DNA of 64,000 nucleotides from Unio delphinus (Eukaryota > Mollusca > Bivalvia > Unionida > Unionidae): contig JAQISU010000169.1 of NCBI GenBank assembly GCA_029339505.1, forward strand, positions 5,138,001 through 5,202,000, in the 5' to 3' direction. Every line of letters starts with the position of its first letter. The stretch's first letter is position 1. Below, in pieces: positions 42,859 to 53,400 of this stretch. Made by a program: the position numbers and the translations under genes. The notes below the pieces were generated by a model that was not told where the DNA came from, did not search any database, and saw nothing but the letters and a program-made list of their open reading frames with translations.

Positions 42859-43085
42859 AAAGCAAATTTTGTAGTAAATTATGTTTCTCCGAGAATACTT
42901 ACCCAATCACATTACTTTAGGGATATTAGCCTGCTACCTCGCGAATCCAGCCCTACCAAAAGACGAAAATTCGTCTTTCCTGTCTATGTCATATAGACAA
43001 AGGGCAATAACTCTTGCCCCTTACCTCCCCTTGCTACCCGCTAGGTGTCGCTGTTTCTTTAGTTTTTTTAAGCTGAGCGGTATAT
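42859..43085 (-). repeat. DIRS 3' inverted terminal repeat
   Basis: 'tgctacctcgcgaatccagc', 'aaaagacgaaaattcgtctt' and 'gggcaataactcttgcccct' recur inverted at 48040-48200. The outermost bases 'gcaaattttgtagtaaatta' differ from the other end, as expected for DIRS repeats of unequal ends. Confidence 0.9.
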
Positions 43086-43129
43086 AAAACACGAGGATGC
43101 TCGCATGGCGGGGTGGTTGGGAGGGTTTC

Positions 43130-43235
43130 TTAGTAATGTGATTGGGTAAGTATTCTCGGAGAAACATAATTTACTACAAAATTTGCTTTCTCCTTTGAAT
43201 ACGTTCCCCAATCACATTACTTTAGGAGAATAAGT
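43130..43235 (-). repeat. DIRS internal complementary region
   Basis: The + strand shows 'gtaagtattctcggagaaac' (complement of the outer 3' end at 42880) running into 'tttctcctttgaatacgttc' (complement of the outer 5' end at 48228). The two element termini are therefore juxtaposed here, as required for templating closure of the DIRS circle. Confidence 0.85.
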
Positions 43236-43239
43236 AATA

Positions 43240-44105
43240 GGAGGAGGGAATGATGGTTGGATTCCCCATGTGAATGATAACCCGGTCTCCTAATTTTCAA
43301 TCAGCAACACAGCCCAGGGTCACATGATATGTGACCCCTTTATACGGTTAAGAAGATAGTTATTGAAAACTTCTTACCTACGAAAATTTATCTGGCGAAT
43401 CCAGAGAAGCTAATAGGCTGTGCTGATTGTTGCACATGGGTCTGGTGGGCGTCTGGGCTGCCCAACACCGGACCTACTAGAATCAATGTTTGCCTCTGCG
43501 AGTACAAACTTGAAGATAAAACTGTAGAAGGTTGACTCTGCATGTCAGCCAACAGCTTCTATAAGGTGACTGATTTGCGAATTCTCAGAGTACGCCGAGC
43601 GTATAACCCACTACAGCCATGACGCAAGGGCTTGAATGGTGATATCTCATATCCCAGCTATCACCAGAAGAAAGAGGTGCTTGTATGTGACCTGACTCAC
43701 CTCTATGCATTGAAATGGTGCTACAGTGCACAAACAGGATCTTACATGGCTGTTGATCCTGACTTATCTATAAAGAAAGCGAGCTAATGACGACTCGTTG
43801 ATCGCCAATGTATGGTAATCTATTTTGGACTACGAAGCCTGGCTGCGTCAAGAGGACCATCAAACCCTCTGATCGGAACGGAAGAGAGTTCGGGTCACTA
43901 GAAAGGACATGTAACTCGCTCACCCTGCATGCTGAAGCTAGGAATACCAAGAAACCCAATTTGTATGATAGTAGCTTTAACTAATCGTGGGTTAAAGACT
44001 CAATACTGTCTGAATTGAGTCATGTTAAAACCCAGGACAGATTCCATTTGGAAACAGGGTGAGGGATATAAGTTGATTGAATTTTTAAAATGTCTAAAAG
44101 ATCTG
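43240..44105 (-). pseudogene. decayed tyrosine recombinase of the DIRS element
   Basis: Read on the minus strand: a degraded 'VSKWNLSWVLT' lead, then 'GFLVFLASACRVSELHVLSS' (43959-43900) carrying the first catalytic Arg in its 'RVSEL' context, then 'SLPFRSEGLMVLLTQPGFVV'. Further on, a shifted frame gives 'SWL.WVIRSAYSE', matching the 'I..W....I..AY' block. The later H-x-x-R and Tyr are not clearly preserved. Stops and frameshifts make it inactive. Confidence 0.65.
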
Positions 44106-44116
44106 ACAAATCTTTG

Positions 44117-44614
44117 TCATGGCTGATAGCACATGTACCAGAATGGCGGAATGTGTCTGATATCATGGAGCGGTACCCAAGGGCTTAAATTAAGGCCAAA
44201 AGGTATGACATGGAACTGATAAGCCGAGTCCCGACAAGCACAACGGAGAATGTCCGCTACTCGTGGGATAGGGACGTGAAATGTGCATCGGTCATATCTA
44301 GCCAGCTTATGATGGGGTTTAAGCGACGTGCCCTTCAGACATGCGTCACGACGTATCAGGTCTAGGTTGGCAGAAGCAGTCAGTGCATTGGCCATGGAAT
44401 GGTGAGCTGCCCTGTTAAGAACCCTAGCTAACCGGGCCGTCGATTCCCAAGCATGTTCATTGCCAGATTTTTCAGCGATCCTGAAAATGGCTAGGGAGGC
44501 TAGGTCTAACAGTGAAGACGTAGCGACTACATTTCGAACCAGCTTGGACGTGGCATTGAACACAGTTTTGTCCACTTTATAAGACAATGCCGCAGACATA
44601 TGGACTGCTGCCAT
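44117..44614 (-). pseudogene. gag C-terminal part fused to a reverse transcriptase stub
   Basis: 165 open codons. Residues 1-95 are Ala/Leu-rich with 'ASSLLDLASLAIFRIAE'-like helices, typical of DIRS gag C-termini. Residues 107-146 read 'RYDRCTFHVPIP...' and 'AYQFHVIPFGLNLSPWV', the reverse transcriptase motif A/B region ('DAYFHVPI...YQF.VLPFGL..AP'). The frame ends at 44117 and recombinase sequence begins within about 30 bp, so everything from the YxDD box through RNase H has been deleted. Confidence 0.7.
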
Positions 44615-44735
44615 ATTTTATCCCGAGCCAGGACCTCGGTACTGAACGCATCGGAGTGAGATTTGTACCATCGACCTGAAAACGACGCTGGTACTTGGCT
44701 TTCAGAAAAGAACGCCTTAGCATTTCCTGGATCCC

Positions 44736-46638
44736 CTATACGTGTCGACAGACGGTCATTAATTTCCTTAATTTTTGTCGACTGGGGAAGGAGGCGGAAG
44801 GATAGAGTCTCTTCCCCCTCATCCAGATCGACCGACGCTCTAACCCTATAGTCGGTAATGGCAGCAGGAGGTGGAGGGCATTCTGAAGGGGCCTTAACAC
44901 CCTATAAATTTCCTCCACTGCGGCTTTGAAGCTGAACTCAGTCCGTTCCATAGTTGGATCTGCATACAGCTGATTTGCCTGCAATTCATCGCACTCACTA
45001 TGTGCATAATCTTGCTCTGGTAAAGCATCCATATCGGGGTAATGCATACCAGGTGGCATAGATGACTCGATTCCGTAATCTCTGATAAAGGCATTCACTC
45101 TCCCTTGTGGATGAGCTGTTAGCCTATGGACGGCCGGCAATGCCGAATGAATTGATTGGCATATGTTTGGCCTGAACGTCTGCGACGGGCCGGCTATGAC
45201 CGGCACCAACCGCTCGAATGGTCGGGTTGGATCGAGAGATTCATTGCCAACATCTGTGTCATGATAGTGATATGTAACCGGTAGTACGAATTGACAGACG
45301 GAAACATCACTAGAATCATCGTCAATCCGATTTGTGCGGATTGCAGTATGATAAAAGTCCCCGTGCTGGTACAGCAGTACAGTCGGACGGACTGGTATAT
45401 GACTAAAATCTCCATACGGTTGGACGACCGGTGCCTGTTGGGCTGGACGGCCGGAGCCGGATGGACTGTCAGTGCCGGCAAGTGTCGGCTGGAAGCTTGG
45501 CTGGACGACCGGTGCCATTTGGGTTGAACGGTCATTGCCGGATCGACGCCCGGTGCCGGTTAGTGCCGGCTGGAAGGTCGGCTGGATGACCGGAGCCATA
45601 TGGGCTGAACGGTCATTGCCGGATGGACGCCCGGTGCCAGTTGGTGCCGGCTGGAAGGTAATAATAATTACATAATGCTTATGTAGTGTGGCCAGCACTG
45701 TGCACCCATCTACCATTCGCTCAGAGGGAATGTTGGTCCTGGTACAGCTTGCATATCTGTACAGCATACCAGGTGACCTAGATGACGCAATTCTGTCATA
45801 ATTGACACTTTCACTAAATCTCCCTTGTGGAGAAGCCGTGAACATATGGACGGCCGGCACTAACGGCTGATTGAACTGGCGAATGGTCGGCCTGAAAGTC
45901 CTGTTCTGGTAAAGCTGCCATATCTGGGTAGCGCATACCAAGTGGCATAGATAACTCAATTCCGTCATCTCTGATAATGTCACTAATTCTCCCTTGTTTT
46001 AAAATCACACCGTCACGTATTTGACGTGACGGAAGGTGTACACCGGCAATACCGACTGATTTGTCTGGTATATGGTCGGCCGGAATGTCGACGAAGGTCC
46101 GGCTATGACCGGCACCTGCCTCTCGAATGGTCTGATTGGACAGAGATACATCTATAACATCTATCTCATGGTAGTGGTAGGTAACCAGTAGTACAGATTG
46201 ACTGACGGGTACATCACTATAATCTCCATAAATCCGATGTACAGCCGGTGCAGGTTGATGCCGGCTGGAAGACCGGTGCCATTTGGGCTGAACGGTCGTT
46301 GCCGGATGGACGGCCGGTGCAGGTTGATGCCGGCTGGAAGGTCGGCTGCACGACCAGTGCCGTTTGGGCTGAACGATCGTTACCGGATGGACGGCCGGTG
46401 TAGGTTGATGCCGGCTGGAAGGTCGGCTGGACGACCGGTGCCATTTGGGCTGAACGGTCGTTGCCGGATGGACGGCCGGTGCCGGTTGATGCCGGCTGGA
46501 AGGTCGGCTGGACGACCGGTGCCATTTGGGCTCATCGGTCATTGCCGGGTGGACGGCTGGTGCCTGTTGATGCAGGCTGGAAGGTCGGCTGGCCGGCCGG
46601 TGCCATTTGGGCTGAATGGCCGGTGCCTGTTGATGCAA
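44736..46638 (-). pseudogene. DIRS gag-like ORF with internal repeats, frameshifted
   Basis: Two overlapping minus frames (46638-45814 and 45983-44736) plus the 44614 frame make up one gag-like region with at least two frameshifts. It is Pro/Gln/Thr/Ser-rich, built from 27-residue repeats such as 'MAPVVQPTFQPASTGTGRPS' then 'GNDRSAQ'. Non-repeat segments include 'YHYHDTDVGNESLDPTRPFE' and a more conserved-looking end 'EFSFKAAVEEIYRVLRPL'. A nucleic-acid-binding coat role is inferred from position only. Confidence 0.55.
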
Positions 46639-46770
46639 GCTGGAAGGTCGGCTGGCCGTCCGGTGCCATTTGGGCTGAACGGACGGTGCCGGATGGACGG
46701 CTAGTGCCAGGTTGGTGCCTGCTGAACTGACGGTGTAGGCTGGACGGACGGCTGGACAGCCGGCGAAAGT
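45430..46770 (-). repeat. 81-bp coding repeats in DIRS gag, two clusters, ~10 copies
   Basis: + strand words 'tgccatttgggctgaacggt', 'gccggatggacggccggtgc' and 'cggctggaaggtcggctgga' recur every 81 bp (e.g. 45512 to 45593). Clusters are at 45430-45660 and 46236-46770. The period equals 27 codons, so expansion keeps frame. Variants with 57-60-bp spacing near 46590-46680 show partial units. Confidence 0.9.
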
Positions 46771-46939
46771 GCATAATAAAATGGATCCAATTGATCCAGC
46801 CTAGACTCCATGCGTCCGGACTTACAGGCCCGAAAGCCATGCACGGACCTGCAGTGAAATTTACATCCACTGGGCAGCCTAAACCATGTCAACATAATTT
46901 CCTCCATTTCCACATTGCCAACACCCATTTTGCCATTCA

Positions 46940-47860
46940 TGCCTTCGTTGTCGACTTTGCTACTGAAACGACAAAAGAAGAGAACAAAGCACAAATTAAA
47001 AAATTCAGCATATTATTAATTCGATAATACTATAACCGTTATTAACGGAGTAGTCAAATTATTCTGTGCCATGTTAACTCTTAATGACCACACTAGTTAT
47101 CGCCGTGAGCGTGTTGCAATATGTCGTTCAAGACGAAGTCTACTGAAACGAAAAGATGATAAACAAAGCACATTTAGCAATTCAACACGCCATTAAGTCT
47201 CTATTACCATAACCGTAACTAACGGAGGAAGCGAAATGATTTAGTGTCGCATGAACTCGTGACTACAACACGAAATTCCGCCATTAAATAGTCGCAACTG
47301 GTCGTTCAGAGACGAAGTCTACTGAAACGGAAAAGAAGATAAACAAAGCACAAATTAACAATTCAGTACGCTATTAAGTCGCTATTCCATAACCGTAACT
47401 AACGGAGGAAGCGAAATGATTAAGTGTAGCGTGAATTTGTGACTACAACACGAAATTCCGCCATTAAATAGTCGCAACTGGTCGTTCAGAGACGAAGTCT
47501 ACTGAAACGGAAAAGAAGATAAACAAAGCACAAATTAACAATTCAGTACGCTATTAAGTCGCTATTCCATAACCGTAACTAACGGAGAAAGAGAAATGAT
47601 TAAGTGTCGCGTGTATTCGTGACTACAACACGAAGTCCGCCATTAAATAGTCACAAATTGGTCGTTCAAAGACTTTTTTGAAGTCTACTGAAACGTCAAA
47701 GAAGATAAATAAAGCACAAATTATCAATGCAGCACGTTATTAGTCGCTAATATCGTAAACGTTACATACGGAATAAGCGAAATTATTGAGTGCTACATGT
47801 ATTACATGCTAGTACCGCCATAAGCGTGCTTTTGACCACGTTGCAACCTGGTCCGAAGTC
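46940..47860 (-). repeat. 180-bp tandem repeats in the DIRS 5' region, ~5 copies
   Basis: 'gacgaagtctactgaaacgg' and 'ccataaccgtaactaacgga' recur at about 180-bp spacing (47303, 47483, 47663), with diverged copies at each edge. The middle copies are nearly identical. They lie between the 5' inverted repeat and gag, where a leader or promoter would be. Confidence 0.9.
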
Positions 47861-48039
47861 TAGAAAAGGTGACAAAGTCACTCAAATTGGAAAATATTGT
47901 AAAATAATGTATACGACCTGTAGAGGAATGATTATCCAACACAGTAATTCCAAATTTAACTTCGGATGGTCAGAATTTACACTAAGATGGCTTGGATTCA
48001 TTGGAGGTCTAATTGTACGTGTTTTCGCGTACAGCGAAG

Positions 48040-48230
48040 CTAAGAAACTAAAGAAACAGCGACACCTAGCGGGTAGCAAGGGGAGGTAAGGGGCAAGAGT
48101 TATTGCCCTTTGTCTATATGACATAGACAGGAAAGACGAATTTTCGTCTTTTGGTAGGGCTGGATTCGCGAGGTAGCAGGCTAATATCCCTAAAGTAATG
48201 TGATTGGGGAACATATTCAAAGGAGAAATG
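48040..48230 (-). repeat. DIRS 5' inverted terminal repeat
   Basis: Inverse of the block at 42890-43070: 'agcgggtagcaaggggaggt', 'aggggcaagagttattgccc' and 'tggtagggctggattcgcga'. It ends 'gaacatattcaaaggagaaa', which differs from the 3' repeat's outer end. Confidence 0.9.
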
Positions 48231-49522
48231 TGATAATTGTCATCTATGGTTGACAAGTGAAAATGGAAATTGCTCCTTGCGGCATACGTGTCCAAATAAG
48301 GTATGAAAGTAACATTCATATTATATATAAAAAGACAAGAGGTCCCTGTAGGAGAACAGCTATTTTATAGAATGCTTACAACATAGAGGCAAAATAAAAA
48401 GTTGAAGGATATAAATACATGTACTGAAGGACATTCTACATAGAGAAGGCAGCACTGTCTATTACTGGCAACTTTTATACTGAATGCATAGAAAAATAAA
48501 GTCCAAAGTTTGAGCCAGACAAAAATATATGAAAACAGTATGACTGTTAGGTCCTGCTCACTGGAATGTAAAGATTATCTGCAGATAAAGAAAAAAGCAG
48601 ATTTCTTGTTTCGAAGTTTTTAATATATCTACTGATGTGGAAATAATAACCAACATTTCAATATGAGCTCACAATGTACAGGATTTTTGTTGCATACAAT
48701 GACTTTATAAAACACTTCGAACAAAACTGGAGTAATCCTAGTCTTTTGTGCAATATTTTTCTACAACAGGACTACAAATGTTGTCATTAACACAGAAGCT
48801 GTGACTTCTTGTTTAACAAGTCAAAACATTTAATACGATGCTTACAAAGCTTTAATCATGCTGTACATTTGCATTTCATGATGAGAAAATGATTTAATAA
48901 TCTGTACTGTCAACACAAGTTTTTGCAACCCATGATATAGATGATTGCATTTGTTTTCTCAAAGGAATCATTTTTTAAGACTGTACACAAACATACCATT
49001 CTGTTAATGCCTGAAAGGCTTTCACATAAAAATCATATTTAAGGTAAAGACATTATATTGAGAATTCAAACTTCATAAGCAAGGATTACATGTATAGACA
49101 ATGTCATTATAGGAAACTTTATTCGTGTGAATATGTACGATAAGAACAAAACTGGTTGAGCTGTAAAATCTGGATACAAATTTATAGCTGTAGACTGATC
49201 ATGAACCAAAACATATTGCAAATATTGCAAATAATATCCAAGTATTTGTGTGTTGATGTGTTATTGAGAAATTTTACCTCCTAAGTCATGGTGATTAAAT
49301 TATTCTTTCCTGCTAATGAATCTTAACTCCACAGCTAAGTGCATTCCTTCATTTAGGTTGAAAAGAAAAACAAACCCCAATCTTGCCCAAAACACAATTA
49401 TTGGGAAGATTTCTATTTTATCTCACTAACTGCTCTCTCTTCCAAAAATCAGTTCACAGTGACAGGTCTGTGTAATTCTATCTATAAAGTGTAGAAGAGA
49501 CCTTATTTACATGCATTTATAG
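48231..49522. other. unassigned, one exon-like scrap
   Basis: At 48231-48300 a short open stretch reads 'CDNCHLWLTSENGNCSLRHT' then 'CPNK', followed by a 'gtatga' donor, directly at the DIRS border. Nothing else was recognised. Confidence 0.2.
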
Positions 49523-49944
49523 TGCCTTTACTGAATATTGATGATTTTAGACAAGTGACATCACAGTGTACAGTAGAACAGATTAAATATCTGTTAGATG
49601 CCATGCTTTTCCTTGTAACTGCAAAATTCATTCATGAACTAATGGACAATAAACAAGCTGGACATCAATTATTAAACAGCATATTTACGTTTGATGTACT
49701 TGCAATGGACCTTTTCCAAAATAGACAAGTGCAATTAATTTTCACCAGTACCAATTTATATGGACTTTATGGCTCTTGCAAACCAGAAACTGAAATACCC
49801 AACCAGCAAGCCAAAATGAAAAAGTACCACTCCCTGCCTGCAAAATTAAGTACCGATAAATCTACAAAAGTTATTTTGTGCAAAACCAGAGAAGTTGATA
49901 CCATGAAAACAAATAATTCAAAACATCATGGGAAAGTATCCTGA
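49523..49944 (+). CDS. putative terminal exon, unknown protein
   Basis: Open for 140 codons after an acceptor-like 'catttatag', ending in TGA. It begins 'PLLNIDDFRQVTSQCTVEQI' and continues 'KYLLDAMLFLVTAKFIHEL', a strongly helical, globular-looking start. The tail is Lys/Thr-rich and polar. There is no ATG at the start of the conserved-looking part, which favours a 3' exon over a single-exon gene. No family was recognised and no upstream exon was confidently found. The ORF points toward SNW1's 3' end (50297), so the two would converge. Confidence 0.4.
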
Positions 49945-50296
49945 GAAAACATGTCACTGTGTCTTGGAGGCATCCCTGCAGTTCTGTAGGTCATATTAGG
50001 GTTCAGTGTTCCATAATACCATGTCTCTTTCAAAGAGTTCCTCTACAAACTCTGTTTCAGTGACAAACAAAACCAGTAGGTCATGCTAGGGTTCACTGTT
50101 TCATGATGCCAAGTCTTTTTCAAAATATCCTTTGTAAACTGAATCTTATCTTTAATTACAATGTTTTGACAGTCGCATTCAGATTGCACTTCAGCTCTAT
50201 TCTCCAATACTATTTTTAACAAAAAATCACCCATTTCTCAGTCCTCTGAAACCAGTGCATTGACACAAATGTCTTATTTATGAATCATCCAATTTT

Positions 50297-50492
50297 TCAT
50301 TCTCTTCTCTTCTTCCGATCAAAGTCTCGACTTGATCGGGGATCATCTGCAGCTCGTTTCTGGCCTGTTTTAGCTTCCTTCAAGAATTTATCCAGACCAA
50401 AAGGATCTTCTTCATCATCTCTTTCGAACTGAACAGGACCTTCACGATGCCGACTCCTGTCTGTTCCTGAGAACTGCTTGTCTGGAACAAAC
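50297..50492 (-). CDS. SNW1: SNW1 terminal exon
   Basis: 'FVPDKQFSGTDRSRHREGPV' leads to 'DPFGLDKFLKEAKTGQKRAA' and 'RKKRRE', then TGA at 50299-50297. 'FERDDEEDPFG' carries three or four more acidic residues than the human 'FEEDPFG'. Confidence 0.96.
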
Positions 50493-53400
50493 CTGAAAAA
50501 GAAAATGAATCTCCACATGTTATATGATTAAGTCATGTAATCATAAGTGTAATCTAACAAAAAGTTTAGCCATTTTTCCCCCCCCAAAAGAACAGGAAAG
50601 TTTAGCATTTATTAAAATCCGGTGCTTCTTTGAGAAAAATATCACACAAATATTAGCAAAAAAATGTTTTTTTTTTTTGCAAACTTTTCAAATCTATTTG
50701 CCAACATCTGTACTAACAGCAAAATGCAATGTAGTTTTGACAAGGAGTATTTTAATTTATAAAGTTCTATGCAATGGTCAGTTTTGTTATAGCTGGGATG
50801 ATAACTATCACTGGCTGCCATATTAGATCACAAAAAGCTTCTAAAGTATTCCAAGCACAGGTGGAAAACAGGTAACCTCACATGCTTTAGCATGGAGGGG
50901 GTCGCTGTTATTTATGTCAAATGTTGAGCACATACCCTGGTTTTGTCCTACTGTCAAGATATAAGCAGAATCAGTATGCAATTCTGCCCATGCAGTATAT
51001 GAACTAACTTCAGGATCATGATGGATGGGGGAAATACTAAAGCCCCAAAACTCCTCCCACCTGATCAATAGAACACCACCTGTATACTCCCCAGCCCCTT
51101 GATGCAGGAATGGGAAAATGAAGTTGAACAGTTTGCAGTTCCAACTCAAAACAATGAGGTATATCATTAGTCCATCTGTGCACAAACCAGATGAAAATGG
51201 ATAGATGTAACGACCACCTTTTGAGCAGCAGCAGCATGCCTTTCCTCTACCATGAGCCAGCCAGGATGTAAGCATGCCTGGCAAATGTACAGATATATGG
51301 TATAACAAGCACATCAAGAAACTTCCAAATCATAATGAAAAGCATCTGAAACTATGTGCCCACTAACCAATTGTTTGTGGGGTCAATAAGAATAGCATGA
51401 TTGCTGGGAGCATTAATAATGGTCTTGATCTCCATGAGGGTGATTTGATGACCCCTTTCTTCTACACTCAAACTGCCACTCACCATCCAGTATTTACCAA
51501 TGTTTTCCACGATATCTTTCATATATGTTGCCATCACTGCCTCTATAGACCGTTATCTATGGTTGGAGTTTCCGAAGGGACAGCTATCATTATCAACTCA
51601 CTGTCCTGTCCGTGATGCAGGAAGTGATTTTGGTCATGATCATGATTTGTCACTGTGGAAGAGACTGTCCTGAGTACTGAGATTACTCAGTACAAGGCAT
51701 TGTAAGTGTGACTCAAACTAAGACATGGGTGAACTCAGCCAGTGACAGGATGCAATATATGTTGCCAACATGAAATTTTCCTCAGTCAATTCATGTGTCA
51801 AAGTGAAGGAAAATCAAGGTGGCTCTCACCATTACTGGAGGATTTACCTTAATCTGGGTTGCCTTATATATTAAAGCAGAGCATAACCATTGGAATGGAA
51901 TCAGTACTGACTACATGCATGTTGTGATACCTATATACAGGCTATGCTGTAACTAAGGATATACTTCATACCTTGGTGAATGAGTATCATTGTGTGTGTG
52001 GGGAGCTACTATGATCAGCTATGGTTTGTTGTTCAAGCAGTGGCTAACCTCGTGCAACACAATCTTACAGGGACTAAGGCCCCGCACAGGCTTGTGGCTG
52101 TGATGCGCATCCATTCTGCTGCTAAATTAAGGAAATACACTCTTCCATCCTGTCAAAGTCTTGTGGAAACCAAACTGATAAATATATGGAAAACATCATA
52201 ATACAATACTCACTACATTATGGTGGATGTATATAATTTATGACATCTATGTGCTAATTAAAATAAAGATTGTGACAAATGAAACGAATATATGAAAGCT
52301 TAAGCTGACAGAAACTGACCTGTTTGTATTGATAAGGGTATCAAGATCCTCGCCATACTGGTCACGTTCTTTGTTCCGTGAAGGACGGTAAATGTGGCTG
52401 GCTAAGTCTTTATCCTGTCTCCAGGCCTTGTCATACACATTGTAAGCTTCGTCATCAGCAAAGCCACTATCCAATCCCTGAAATGGATGGAAATTAAAAC
52501 TTTAATTATGTTTACAACAAATAACTGTGCAACAATTTCTATAAAAAGTATAACATCATGAAAGTGCAGATTTTAAGAGATCTCTAAGGAGGCAGAAGCT
52601 GGATAACCTAAAGCAAAACATCTGCACTGCATGGAAACATGCTATACAAAGGAGAAGAAAAAAAAAGCATCACATATATGCAAAGGAGAATCAAACCCTG
52701 CATTACAGACATGCAAAACAAGTTTATTATCACTGAATTATGCTAAACTACTTCTTGACTAGAAGAGAAATATAAAATGTACAAACAATGAATAGCATAA
52801 ATGGCTTGGCTTAAGAAGTCCAAAACTAGATATTGCTATTCATGTTTTATTATTAATCTCTTCAACATTACAGAATTAACCCAAGCTAAACACAAAAAGA
52901 TCAAAGGAAGACATAAAAACTAATTAAATTAAAACTATTTCTGATTAGAACCCATCAGTTGTTTTTAACACTTTAATTACAAAATGCTCAACAACAACAC
53001 CTATTAAGTTATCAATTTCTAACTTTGCTTATTACATGACACAAAAACCAATGAAATTAATTGAGGAATGATAACATTTTTAAAAGGATTATAAATATTT
53101 CAAAGGGTACACAGTACAAGGATAAAATTAATTTTTTTATTTTTCCAAAATTACTTTACCTTGGATTGGTTGAAAAGCCTCTGGTCAAACTGATCTTGTT
53201 GGCCAGCTCCAGTATTAGGTAATCCTAGAGCTATCTTCTCACTGATGTCACGCTCTCTTTCCCTTTGGAGTCTTGTTCTGCAGGAAAAGAAACCAGTCTT
53301 GTTAGATGCATATTTCTGACCATCAGAATGTGTGTGTGTGTGTGTGTGATTTGAAATTTTAACATGACTATAATTTTTCAAATGCATGTCCACGGTCATT

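Larger units (their letters stand above)
42859..48230 (-). mobile_element. DIRS-like tyrosine-recombinase retrotransposon, pol-deleted
   Basis: In minus orientation it has these parts: 5' inverted repeat (48230-48040), a 180-bp repeat zone (47860-46940), a gag-like ORF with 81-bp repeats (46900-44300), a short reverse transcriptase stub (44296-44162), decayed tyrosine recombinase (44090-43240), an internal complementary region (43130-43235) and a 3' inverted repeat (43085-42859). Inverted ends without target duplication plus an internal complementary region are the hallmark of DIRS elements, which are thought to replicate via a circular intermediate. It is GC-richer than its flanks. Most of reverse transcriptase, RNase H and the methylase-like region are missing. 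Confidence 0.85.

Noticed and set aside
42859..43189. Free-standing 330-bp palindromic MITE
   Set aside because: The palindrome is explained by the DIRS 3' inverted repeat facing the internal complementary region, which also contains the other end of the element.
44663..46730. Several + strand ORFs in the GC-rich block
   Set aside because: They are antisense shadows of the gag-like 81-bp repeats, which keep several frames open.
50841..51317. 158-codon minus ORF as a nested gene in the SNW1 intron
   Set aside because: No start context, no recognised domain, and a weak resemblance to transposon gag only. Left as an unresolved relic.
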